From Geopsychrobacter sp. (GTDB lineage: Bacteria > Desulfobacterota > Desulfuromonadia > Desulfuromonadales > Geopsychrobacteraceae), in assembly GCA_030620915.1 (NCBI GenBank), contig JAUXIR010000012.1, positions 1 through 13,049 on the forward strand: a stretch of DNA of 13,049 bases. Direction: 5' to 3'. Both the position numbers and the translations under genes were made by a program. Under the pieces are notes generated by a model. That model ran no database searches, was not told the origin of the DNA, and saw nothing but the letters and a program-made list of their open reading frames with translations. Below, one piece after another: positions 1-8,115 of the stretch; within the stretch, counting starts at the first letter, position 1, and every line of letters starts with the position of its first letter.

Positions 1-479
1 CCCACAGCCGTTCAGAGGGCGAGGATATCGAAGAAGAGCGGCGCCTCTGCTACGTAGGGATGACCCGTGCGATGGAGCGCCTCTATCTGACCCATGCCCG
101 CCGTCGCCGGATCTATGGCAGCTATCAGTACAACCCGCCGAGCCGTTTTCTGGCCGAAATCCCTGAAGCGGTTCTGGCGAGCCGCCCGCAGCCGGTAGCT
201 CCAAGCGGTCATAACCTCGCAGCTCTTTTTGCAGGGGGGGATTCCTCGCCGACCGAAGAGAGCGAAGAGGCAACCGAAGAGCCGTTCGAAGAGGTTGAAA
301 TTGTACCCGAGGCCGAAGAGGGGTTGTGTCTGGGGATGAGGGTTCGGCACGTTAAATTCGGGGTCGGAACCGTGCGGCGCCTTGAAGGCAGCGGTGAGAG
401 CCAGAAGGTGACCGTCTATTTCAAATCGGTCGGTCCCAAGAAATTACTGTTGCGTTTTGCCGGCCTTGAACCTGCCTGA
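1..479 (+). CDS. pcrA: UvrD/PcrA-type DNA helicase, C-terminal part (5' end outside window)
   Basis: This is the 3' end of a superfamily 1A 3'-5' DNA helicase that acts in nucleotide-excision and mismatch repair. The reading frame is already open at base 3, so the start lies upstream of the window. The first ~30 codons encode helicase motif VI ([18 protein letters not shown], about bases 36-89), with the Gly-Met-Thr-Arg-Ala core whose Arg contacts ATP. A poorly conserved acidic linker rich in Glu follows (about 234-325). The last ~48 residues (about 333-476) match the C-terminal Tudor-like domain of PcrA/UvrD, with [11 protein letters not shown] and a [13 protein letters not shown] ending. 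In the family this domain binds RNA polymerase and links the helicase to transcription-coupled repair. The stop is TGA at 477-479. The next gene starts 24 bases on, so co-transcription is likely. PcrA versus UvrD naming cannot be settled from the tail alone; the Tudor tail is shared by both. Confidence 0.93.
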   Translation, partial: HSRSEGEDIEEERRLCYVGMTRAMERLYLTHARRRRIYGSYQYNPPSRFLAEIPEAVLASRPQPVAPSGHNLAALFAGGDSSPTEESEEATEEPFEEVEIVPEAEEGLCLGMRVRHVKFGVGTVRRLEGSGESQKVTVYFKSVGPKKLLLRFAGLEPA

Positions 480-503
480 TAGAGAAGAGTTAACGAAGAA
501 CCG

Positions 504-3494
504 ATGACAGACCTGAATCCGACATTTCATCTGCTGGTGGTCGACGATAATCCGACCAACCTTGAGTTGATGGCTCGCATCGTTGAGAGCCAACTGCCCG
601 AGGTGCGCAGTTTTACCGCGCGCAGCGCCGAAGAGGGATTTCGTCTGATTGAAGCCGAGCGGATCGATGGCGCCTTCGTTGACGTTCAGATGCCGCAAAT
701 CGATGGCTTTGAGATGTGTCGAAGGCTCAAGGGCGATCCGCTGACGGCGCATATCCCGGTGGTGCTGCTGACGGCGCATATTGCGACCCCGCAGAGTCGG
801 GCCGAAGGCCTTGATGCCGGTGCCCAGGATTTTATCTCGCAGCCGGTCAGCAATATCGAGATGTTGGCGCGTATTCGGGTGATGTTACGTTTGCAGCGAG
901 AGCGTGAAAATCTGACACTGCAGAATCATCAGTTGCATCAGAAGCTCGAGAGCAATGTTGCGGCCTTGCGTTGGTTGACCGGTTTGGTTGATGCCGGCAG
1001 CAACGCGACGCTCGATCCCAAACTGCTTGAAAGACTGGCCTCCGGGTTTGATGGCGCACAAGAACCAACACCGGATCAGTTTGCCAACTGGCTGCTGCCG
1101 GAACTGCCGAGCGGTTGGCAGGATGCTCTGCTGAAACTGGCGCTGCTTGAAACGATTCCCCTTGAGCTGGCTCGTCGTCTGACAGCGCTCGAGGATGTCG
1201 AAGCGATTCTCGATTATCTCTGGCGACACAATTACCATGTCGAAACGGTCGCTGGCGGGTACCGCTTTGATGAGCGCCTGCATGGATATCTGCGGGAACA
1301 GGCGCGAATGCTGTTGAGCGAAGAAGATCAATTGGACGTTCATCGTCTGGCTGCCGGTTGGTTTCAGGAGAAAACCGATTTTTGGTCCGCACTCCGTCAT
1401 CTTCTGCAGGGACGACTCTTCGAAGAGTTTGAACTTCTCTTGAGTCAGACCGGACTTTTGTTGATAGCGACAGCTCCCACGAATGCGAGTGCTTTACTTG
1501 AACTGGTGCCGGAAGGGCTGGCGGCCAAACAGGGATGGCTCGCCCTGTTCGTCGGCAGCTGTAAACTCCTCTTTTCTCCTGCTGCCGTCGATAACTGGCT
1601 CGAATTGGCCAGGGTCCGTTTTGTCGCCAGCGGCGATCGCCGCGGGGAACTTTTAGTGCTGTCTCAGCAGGTCCGGCAGCACCTGTTTATCGATGGTCGC
1701 TTCGCCTTTGGCCGCGAACTCTTGCCGCGCATCCAGGAACTGTTAATCGAGCAACAGGAAGATCTCGATCCGGTAAATCTGTCTATGGTCCATTATTCCC
1801 TGGCATTAGGTCTGGGTTTTTTTGCTGGGGACTTGGCGCGCGGAGAGCTGTCGGCGCGCACATGTCTGCAGATGGCGCAACGAAGTCGACTGCCGGACCT
1901 TGAGCTTGAGGGTCGGATTGCTTGCGGCTATATGGCGTTGTTGCAGGGCAGCAGTTTTGTTGCCTGCTCTGAAGTAGAAAATGCTTGGCAGCTCTGCGCT
2001 GACGGCGCAAGTGGCTCGGTATTTTTTTATCTCATGACGGCCAATTTACTGCTGCACACCGGTGACCTGAACGGCTATCGTGCACAGCGACGGCACTTGG
2101 CGGAACGATTCGACCGACATTCTTTGCGGCAGGGGACACTGGGCGTAGTCCTCTGCCTGTTAGATGTTGAGGCCTCCCTGTTAGAAGGGGATTTGGATGC
2201 CGCCGCCGAAATGATTCGTATCGCTTCAGCCGAGGGTGTGTCCGCCGGGAACCCTCATCTGCAGAGTTGGTTATTGCAGTTTCAGGCCCTGCTGCATGTC
2301 CGCTTCGGCCGCCCCGCTGACGCGCGACATGACTTGAAGGAGTCGCGTAGATTGCGAGAACTAGCTGGCGGCGGCGTGCACATGCTGACCAATCTGCTGG
2401 TTTGTGCCGAAACCCTGCTTGAACTCAACGAGCTGGAAGAAGCCCATGGGCTGCTGCGGAGAGCGCTTGACCTTTCGTGCCAAAGCGGCGATCTACTGGT
2501 ACGGCCAGGTATTCACGCCGTTCTTGCTCGGCTCTTTCAGCACCGGGCGGAAACGGTTAAGGCCCTTGACCATCTGCAGGAATTTTTGCTTTTGTTCCGC
2601 TCTCGGCAGCATAAATGCTGTTTTTTCCTGATCCCGGAGCTGCTTGAAATTCTACCGCTGGCGGTGGAAAATGATGTGCTGCCAGAGGTGGCCTGTCGAC
2701 TTGCGGCCGATTTTTTCGATTGTGATATTCGCAACGACGGGCAATTGGTTCCCCATCTGCAGATCTCTATGCTCGGGCCCTTTCGTCTGTGCCTCGGTGG
2801 GAAAAGCTGGATTGAAGCGAGTAGTCTCGGTGGACCGGGGCGGCATCTACTCGGTCTGCTGGTCTTTGCGCCGGGGCAGCAGTTCTCCGTTGACGCTATC
2901 TATGGTCGGATCTGGCCGGAAAGCTCTCCCGAACGTGCGCGACAGAACTTTGACAGCACTCTGTTGCGTTTACGTAAGGCCTTGGATGACGGCTGCGGCA
3001 GTGGTGCCGGGCGTAGCTATCTGGGCGTGGAACGAGGTATTCTGTTTCTACGCCATGTCCGGACCGATGCGCTTCTCTTTAAGGCTCATGTCGAACAGGG
3101 GCGTAGACTGCAGCGTCGCGGCGATTTATGGCAGGCCAGTCATCAGTTACTGGCGGCTGACAAACTCTGGCAGGGGACGCTGATGGAAGGTTTCGACTTG
3201 CCGGAGGAGCTGTTCGAAAAACAGGAAATTTTTGATGAACTGCGCTTCGAGCAGATCGAATTGCTGGCGGGTTTGAGTGAGCCGCTTTACAGTGTCATCG
3301 ATCTGGAGGCGTTGGTGTTGCAGGGGTTGCATGCTGACCCAATTCGAGAATCATTCATCAAAAGGTTATTGACCCTCTACCGTCAGCAACATGATCAGAT
3401 CAAGCAGAAGAGGTTACTCGACCAGTATCGCAAATCGTTGCAGGCTGAGGATTTCGCGCCGAGTGAAATTGCGGAGATTATCCGCTCCCTGTGA
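504..3494 (+). CDS. Large chimeric regulator: receiver + MalT-like/TPR helical core + SARP/BTAD DNA-binding end
   Basis: The predicted protein has 996 residues and looks like a soluble transcription regulator. Residues 8-125 form a CheY-like receiver: acidic pair D14/D15, phospho-acceptor D60 in AFVDVQMPQIDGFE, and T90. The usual Lys before the conserved Pro is Gln (Q113-P114). Residues ~200-345 resemble the winged-helix arm that follows the NTPase of MalT/LAL regulators (LLETIPLELARRLTALED, then GYRFDERLHGYLREQ and HRLAAGWFQEK). Residues ~345-740 are all-helical, TPR-like repeats. Residues ~750-850 look like an OmpR/SARP winged helix (LQISMLGPFRLCLGG, then RQNFDSTLLRLRKALDD), and ~851-985 like a BTAD domain. 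No P-loop is present anywhere, so this is MalT-like without its ATPase and without a LuxR helix-turn-helix. No signal peptide or membrane segment is seen. The ATG at 504 lies 24 bases after the helicase stop, with only a weak purine-rich ribosome site. No sensor kinase is adjacent; target genes are unknown. Confidence 0.88.
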   Translation: MTDLNPTFHLLVVDDNPTNLELMARIVESQLPEVRSFTARSAEEGFRLIEAERIDGAFVDVQMPQIDGFEMCRRLKGDPLTAHIPVVLLTAHIATPQSRAEGLDAGAQDFISQPVSNIEMLARIRVMLRLQRERENLTLQNHQLHQKLESNVAALRWLTGLVDAGSNATLDPKLLERLASGFDGAQEPTPDQFANWLLPELPSGWQDALLKLALLETIPLELARRLTALEDVEAILDYLWRHNYHVETVAGGYRFDERLHGYLREQARMLLSEEDQLDVHRLAAGWFQEKTDFWSALRHLLQGRLFEEFELLLSQTGLLLIATAPTNASALLELVPEGLAAKQGWLALFVGSCKLLFSPAAVDNWLELARVRFVASGDRRGELLVLSQQVRQHLFIDGRFAFGRELLPRIQELLIEQQEDLDPVNLSMVHYSLALGLGFFAGDLARGELSARTCLQMAQRSRLPDLELEGRIACGYMALLQGSSFVACSEVENAWQLCADGASGSVFFYLMTANLLLHTGDLNGYRAQRRHLAERFDRHSLRQGTLGVVLCLLDVEASLLEGDLDAAAEMIRIASAEGVSAGNPHLQSWLLQFQALLHVRFGRPADARHDLKESRRLRELAGGGVHMLTNLLVCAETLLELNELEEAHGLLRRALDLSCQSGDLLVRPGIHAVLARLFQHRAETVKALDHLQEFLLLFRSRQHKCCFFLIPELLEILPLAVENDVLPEVACRLAADFFDCDIRNDGQLVPHLQISMLGPFRLCLGGKSWIEASSLGGPGRHLLGLLVFAPGQQFSVDAIYGRIWPESSPERARQNFDSTLLRLRKALDDGCGSGAGRSYLGVERGILFLRHVRTDALLFKAHVEQGRRLQRRGDLWQASHQLLAADKLWQGTLMEGFDLPEELFEKQEIFDELRFEQIELLAGLSEPLYSVIDLEALVLQGLHADPIRESFIKRLLTLYRQQHDQIKQKRLLDQYRKSLQAEDFAPSEIAEIIRSL

Positions 3495-3560
3495 TTTTGC
3501 CAGATTAGAATCATAAGATCGTCAACTTAAAGATAGCAACAAGAGAAGAGGTAGTTAAGA

Positions 3561-4433
3561 ATGAGTAAATGTAATAGTTGTGATGACAGTTCTTGTGCGA
3601 CCCAGAAGAAAGGGGCGCAGGAGAACGACGAGCAGTTTCAGCGCCGTCAGGCGCTTGAGAGCCGAATTTGTAGTATCGATAAGCGTATTCTGGTGATGTC
3701 GGGCAAGGGTGGAGTTGGCAAGAGTACGACTGCGGTCAATATGGCGATTGCTTTATCGCAACAGGGTCATCGGGTTGGATTGCTCGATATCGACCTGCAT
3801 GGACCGAGCTTGCCGAAGATGCTCGGGCTCGAAGATATTCGCCCCAATGGCAGCGAAGAGGGGATCATCCCGCTCGAATTCGCCGGTCTTAAACTGATGT
3901 CGATCGGTTTTCTGCTTGAGAAAACCAGCGACGCCATGATTATTCGTGGGCCGATGAAAAACAGCGCCATCCAGCAACTGTTGGCCGATGTCGTCTGGGG
4001 CGAACTCGATTATCTGGTGGTTGATTGCCCGCCGGGGACCGGTGACGAACCCCTCAGTGCGGTCCAGATGTTGGGCGGGAAAGCCGCGGCGGTGATCGTC
4101 ACGACGCCACAGGATGTTGCGCTGGTGGATGTCGAAAAGTCGATCAGTTTCTGCCAGCAGCTCAAGTTGCCGATCATCGGCATGATTGAAAACATGAGTG
4201 GTTTTATCTGCCCGCACTGCGATAAGCGGTCGGATATCTTCAAGAGTGGTGGCGGTAGCCGTCTGGCCGAAAAGTATTCAATCCCCTTTCTGGCTCAGGT
4301 GCCGCTCGACCCGCGGATTGTGGTTGCCGGTGACAGTGGCAAGCCGCATATCCTGTCGCATCCGGAATCGGAGTGTAGTCTTGCGCTGGAGCATGCAGCC
4401 GAAGAAGCCCATCAGTGGTGGCAGCAGCGCTGA
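3561..4433 (+). CDS. mrp: Mrp/NBP35/ApbC family P-loop ATPase, iron-sulfur cluster carrier
   Basis: The protein has 290 residues and is a cytosolic ParA/MinD-like ATPase of the Mrp/NBP35 family. Members hold a bridging 4Fe-4S cluster in a homodimer and pass it to apo-proteins. The deviant Walker A is SGKGGVGKST at 47-56 with signature Lys49; DIDLHGPS follows at 77-83. The switch/Walker B region is VVDCPPGTGD at 153-162, and the family block IGMIENMSGF precedes a CPHC pair (C217, C220) that supplies cluster ligands at the dimer interface. The N-terminus has an extra Cys cluster, C4-x2-C7-x4-C12, which recalls the N-terminal cluster of NBP35 but with shorter spacing. The N-terminal MIP18/DUF59 domain of long bacterial Mrp proteins is absent. 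A purine-rich ribosome site (GAAGAGGT) precedes ATG 3561. The 66-base AT-richer gap after the regulator could hold a promoter, but I see no convincing -35/-10 pair. Nitrogenase-specific or flagellar MinD roles are not supported. Confidence 0.93.
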   Translation: MSKCNSCDDSSCATQKKGAQENDEQFQRRQALESRICSIDKRILVMSGKGGVGKSTTAVNMAIALSQQGHRVGLLDIDLHGPSLPKMLGLEDIRPNGSEEGIIPLEFAGLKLMSIGFLLEKTSDAMIIRGPMKNSAIQQLLADVVWGELDYLVVDCPPGTGDEPLSAVQMLGGKAAAVIVTTPQDVALVDVEKSISFCQQLKLPIIGMIENMSGFICPHCDKRSDIFKSGGGSRLAEKYSIPFLAQVPLDPRIVVAGDSGKPHILSHPESECSLALEHAAEEAHQWWQQR

Positions 4434-4510
4434 GCCCCCTGTTCACCATCGATGGCGACTGCCCCTCAGGGTTTGCTGCTGTCTGCGCGGCAAAAAAGGC
4501 CGCTGGCAAT

Positions 4511-4515
4511 AGGAG
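4511..4515 (+). promoter_or_regulatory. Shine-Dalgarno site of gatC
   Basis: AGGAG sits five bases before the ATG at 4521. It decides the gatC start: the frame stays open upstream to about 4452, but that extension has no conserved sequence, while the protein from 4521 begins with the typical GatC start MKITREEVEHVARL. Confidence 0.85.
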
Positions 4516-4520
4516 TTGTT

Positions 4521-4808
4521 ATGAAGATTACGCGTGAAGAGGTTGAACATGTCGCCCGCCTGTCGCGGTTGGCGCTTGAGCCAACCGAGATCGATGTATT
4601 GACCGGGCAGATGGATCAACTGCTTGGCTATGTTGAAAAACTCAATGAGCTCGACACCGAGGGGATTGTGGCGACGGCTCATGCGGTACCGATGGAAAAC
4701 GCCTTCCGCGCCGATGAAGTCAAACCATCGCTCGGATTGGAGCGGGCGCTGCAGAATGCCCCGCAGAGTGAAGAGAGTTGTTTTGTTGTGCCGAAGGTGA
4801 TCGAGTAG
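4521..4808 (+). CDS. gatC: Asp/Glu-tRNA(Asn/Gln) amidotransferase subunit C
   Basis: The 95-residue protein is the small GatC subunit of the GatCAB amidotransferase. The complex converts Glu-tRNA(Gln) and/or Asp-tRNA(Asn) to the correctly amidated tRNAs, using glutamine and ATP. GatC wraps around the A-B interface and stabilises the complex. Diagnostic features are the N-terminal helix EEVEHVARLSRLALE, the central LNELDTEGI segment, the AVPMENAFRADEV stretch that packs onto GatA, and the C-terminal SCFVVPKVIE. The length matches the family norm of about 95. The gene lies 87 bases after mrp and opens the gatC-gatA-gatB series. Unusually, gatA does not follow directly: a 185-base repeat element intervenes. 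The start is chosen from the strong ribosome site and the family N-terminus. Confidence 0.97.
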   Translation: MKITREEVEHVARLSRLALEPTEIDVLTGQMDQLLGYVEKLNELDTEGIVATAHAVPMENAFRADEVKPSLGLERALQNAPQSEESCFVVPKVIE

Positions 4809-4818
4809 GGAAAGCAGG

Positions 4819-5003
4819 TTAGCCACCAAGAAAGGCTTTTTTAACGCAGAGGCGCTGAGAAGGCGAGGCGCTGAGAAGGGCAAGAATCAGGTTTTGATTT
4901 AAACCCAAAATAGATTTGGCCTCTCTCTCCGTCTCTGCAACTCTCCACCTCTGCGTTAAAATGCCCTTGAACTTCTTGGTGCTCTTCGTGTCTTGGTGGC
5001 AAA
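4819..5003. repeat. Inverted-repeat (MITE/REP-like) element between gatC and gatA
   Basis: This is a 185-base non-coding element filling most of the 235-base gatC-gatA gap. Its outer arms are TTAGCCACCAAG (4819-4830) and CTTGGTGGCAAA (4992-5003), reverse complements with one mismatch in 12. An inner pair is perfect over 14 bases: TTTTAACGCAGAGG (4839-4852) with CCTCTGCGTTAAAA (4948-4961). The two arms are asymmetric: the right arm carries about 20 extra bases between inner and outer pairs, including short ACCAAGA/ACGAAGA-like units. The middle is AT-rich. Sequences of the CACCAAGACACGAAG and ACGCAGAG type recall dispersed intergenic repeats in many environmental bacterial genomes, from memory only. 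No ORF of substance or transposase is inside, and no target-site duplication is evident at the edges. Transcribed, it could fold into a long hairpin. Confidence 0.8.
4849..4880. repeat. Two-copy 16-base tandem repeat in the left arm of the gatC-gatA element
   Basis: GAGGCGCTGAGAAGGC (4849-4864) is followed immediately by GAGGCGCTGAGAAGGG (4865-4880). The copies differ only in the last base. The duplication overlaps the inner arm of the inverted repeat and helps explain why the arms do not pair along their whole length. Confidence 0.85.
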
Positions 5004-5033
5004 CAGTCTTGATTCAGATTTTAAGTTTATAAC

Positions 5034-5038
5034 GGGAG
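5034..5038 (+). promoter_or_regulatory. Shine-Dalgarno site of gatA
   Basis: GGGAG lies five bases before ATG 5044. It supports that start over a possible TTG at 4993, which lies inside the repeat element and would add 17 residues not typical of GatA, and over the ATG at 5059. Confidence 0.8.
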
Positions 5039-5043
5039 TTAGC

Positions 5044-6501
<1,458 letters not shown>

Positions 6502-6525
6502 GACTAGCTAAGCAGGGAGTTTTTC

Positions 6526-7962
6526 ATGCATTCAAGATATGAAGTTGTCATCGGACTCGAGGTTCATGTCCAGCTGACGACCAAGACCAAGATTTTTTGC
6601 GGCTGTTCCACCGCCTTCGGTCAGGAGCCCAACACCCAGACCTGTCCGGTCTGCTTAGGTCTGCCTGGAGCGCTGCCGGTGCTGAACCAGCAGGTGGTCG
6701 AGTACGCAATCCGTGCCGGCCTCGCGACCAACTGCCGGATTGCACCGCGTTCGATCTTTGCGCGCAAAAATTATTTCTACCCCGATCTGCCCAAGGGCTA
6801 TCAGATCTCGCAGTTTGAATTGCCGATCACCGAACATGGTTGGCTCGATATCGCTAACGCAGCGGGCGAGAAGAAGCGGATCGGCATTACCCGCATCCAT
6901 ATGGAAGAGGATGCCGGCAAATTGCTCCATGGTGGCAATAGCGGCAGCCGGGTCGATTTGAACCGCGCCTGCACCCCGCTGCTGGAGGTCGTCTCCGAGC
7001 CCGATATGCGCAGTGCCGACGAGGCGATCGAGTATCTCAAGCAGTTGCACCAGATCGTGGTCTACCTCGGTGTCTGCGACGGCAATCTCGAAGAGGGTTC
7101 CTTCCGCTGTGATGCCAATGTTTCGCTGCGCCCCTTCGGCCAGGCTGAGCTCGGCACCCGCGCCGAACTGAAGAACATCAACTCCTTCCGCTTCATCAAG
7201 CAGGCGATCGAGTATGAGGTCGAGCGTCAGGCCGAGCTGCTCGACGAGGGTGGCAAGGTGGTGCAGGAGACCCGCCTGTTCGATGCCGATAGCGGCTCCT
7301 CCCGTTCGATGCGCAGCAAGGAAGAGGCGCATGATTATCGCTATTTCCCCGATCCCGATCTGGTCCCGCTGGTGATTGATGGGGCCTGGATCGAGCGGGT
7401 GCGGGCCGAGTTGCCGGAGCTGCCCGAGGTGAAACGTCGGCGCTATGTCGAGCAGTTCAAACTGCCTGCTTATGATGCCGGGGTGCTCTCGGCCGCGCGC
7501 GCGACGGCGGAATATTTCGAGGCGCTGGTCGGTCTGCACGCCCAGCCTAAGATCTGTTCCAACTGGGTGATGGGTGAGGTGTCACGTGCACTCAAGGAGA
7601 ATGAAGGTACCATCGCCGATTGCCCGGTTTCACCTGGGTTGTTGGCCGGTCTGCTTAAGCGGATCGACGATAATACGATCTCGAACAAGATCGCCAAGAC
7701 CGTTTTCGAGGAGATCTGGCGTTCGGGCAAGAGTGCCGATCAGATCATCGAAGAGCAGGGCCTGAAGCAGGTTACCGATAGCGGTGCCATCGAGGCGATT
7801 CTGGATGAGATCATTGCCGCCAATCTGGGTCAGTTCGAAGAACTCAAGGGCGGTAAGGATAAAATGCTCGGATTCTTTGTCGGCCAGGTGATGAAGGCCA
7901 GCAAGGGGAAGGCCAATCCCGGCATGGTCAACCAGTTGATCCAGAAAAAGCTTGCGGAGTAG
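6526..7962 (+). CDS. gatB: Asp/Glu-tRNA(Asn/Gln) amidotransferase subunit B
   Basis: The 478-residue protein is the tRNA-binding kinase/transamidase subunit of GatCAB. It activates the side-chain carboxylate of the misacylated amino acid with ATP and amidates it with ammonia from GatA. The N-terminal cradle domain starts with [13 protein letters not shown]. It has a four-Cys zinc-type site (C25, C27, C40, C43) around [15 protein letters not shown]. Next are [27 protein letters not shown], a DANVSLRP segment and [16 protein letters not shown]. The C-terminal ~150 residues, ending [17 protein letters not shown], form the YqeY-like tail that recognises the tRNA elbow. Length and motifs are complete. 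An AGGGAG ribosome site at 6514-6519 precedes ATG 6526. Whether the complex serves Gln, Asn or both depends on which GlnRS/AsnRS genes exist elsewhere, which this window does not show. Confidence 0.98.
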   Translation: MHSRYEVVIGLEVHVQLTTKTKIFCGCSTAFGQEPNTQTCPVCLGLPGALPVLNQQVVEYAIRAGLATNCRIAPRSIFARKNYFYPDLPKGYQISQFELPITEHGWLDIANAAGEKKRIGITRIHMEEDAGKLLHGGNSGSRVDLNRACTPLLEVVSEPDMRSADEAIEYLKQLHQIVVYLGVCDGNLEEGSFRCDANVSLRPFGQAELGTRAELKNINSFRFIKQAIEYEVERQAELLDEGGKVVQETRLFDADSGSSRSMRSKEEAHDYRYFPDPDLVPLVIDGAWIERVRAELPELPEVKRRRYVEQFKLPAYDAGVLSAARATAEYFEALVGLHAQPKICSNWVMGEVSRALKENEGTIADCPVSPGLLAGLLKRIDDNTISNKIAKTVFEEIWRSGKSADQIIEEQGLKQVTDSGAIEAILDEIIAANLGQFEELKGGKDKMLGFFVGQVMKASKGKANPGMVNQLIQKKLAE

Positions 7963-8081
7963 CGGGTTCCGAAAATGCGCATCTGCGGCGTTATGCTTGA
8001 GCTCCAGCGTTCAGCGTAGTTATACTACGCCTCATGCTGTCGCTCTGCGCAAGCCTTGCCGCTGAAACAGTTCAGAGCCCG
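7963..8081. repeat. Palindromic intergenic element between gatB and mtnA
   Basis: This ~119-base non-coding element begins immediately after the gatB stop. Its ends form an imperfect inverted repeat: CGGGTTCCGAAA (7963-7974) against the reverse complement of GTTCAGAGCCCG (8070-8081), 9 of 12 matching. Inside are further paired segments: TGCGCA at 7976-7981 and 8046-8051, and GCGGC (7985-7989) with GCCGC (8058-8062). A central perfect hairpin sits at 8014-8030. The nested symmetry suggests a REP/BIME- or MITE-like unit folding into a branched stem. It shares no obvious sequence with the gatC-gatA element. It might also act as a transcription attenuator, although no U-tract follows. Confidence 0.65.
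8014..8030. repeat. Perfect 7-bp hairpin with TAT loop
   Basis: GCGTAGT (8014-8020), loop TAT (8021-8023), ACTACGC (8024-8030). It is the central palindrome of the gatB-mtnA element. There is no run of T after it, so it is not a standard intrinsic terminator. Confidence 0.8.
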
Positions 8082-8115
8082 TAGGAATGTTCTCGTTAAT
8101 TTAAGGAATTGAGAT

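Noticed and set aside
3495..3560. Possible promoter in the regulator-mrp gap (TTGCCA with TAAGAT or TAAAGA)
   Set aside because: Spacers of about 11 or 25 bases do not fit a sigma-70 promoter. The gap could still hold another promoter type, but nothing supports one.
4487..4503. Hairpin GCGGC / GCCGC with an A-rich loop between mrp and gatC
   Set aside because: The stem has only five pairs, there is no T-run after it, and it lies within the gatC leader. Too weak for a terminator or riboswitch call.
4452..4520. N-terminal extension of GatC
   Set aside because: The extra residues do not resemble GatC. AGGAG at 4511-4515 points to ATG 4521.
5009..5033. Possible promoter upstream of gatA (TTGATT ... 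TATAAC)
   Set aside because: The spacing between the hexamers is too short, and a start from the TATAAC would fall beyond the ribosome site.
4993..5043. N-terminal extension of GatA from a TTG
   Set aside because: The TTG is part of the right arm of the repeat element. The added residues are not typical of GatA, and ATG 5044 has its own ribosome site.
6655..7539. Long open frame on the minus strand opposite gatB (294 codons), with similar ones opposite mtnA and glnE
   Set aside because: Same reason: antisense shadows with no conserved motif and no suitable gene context.
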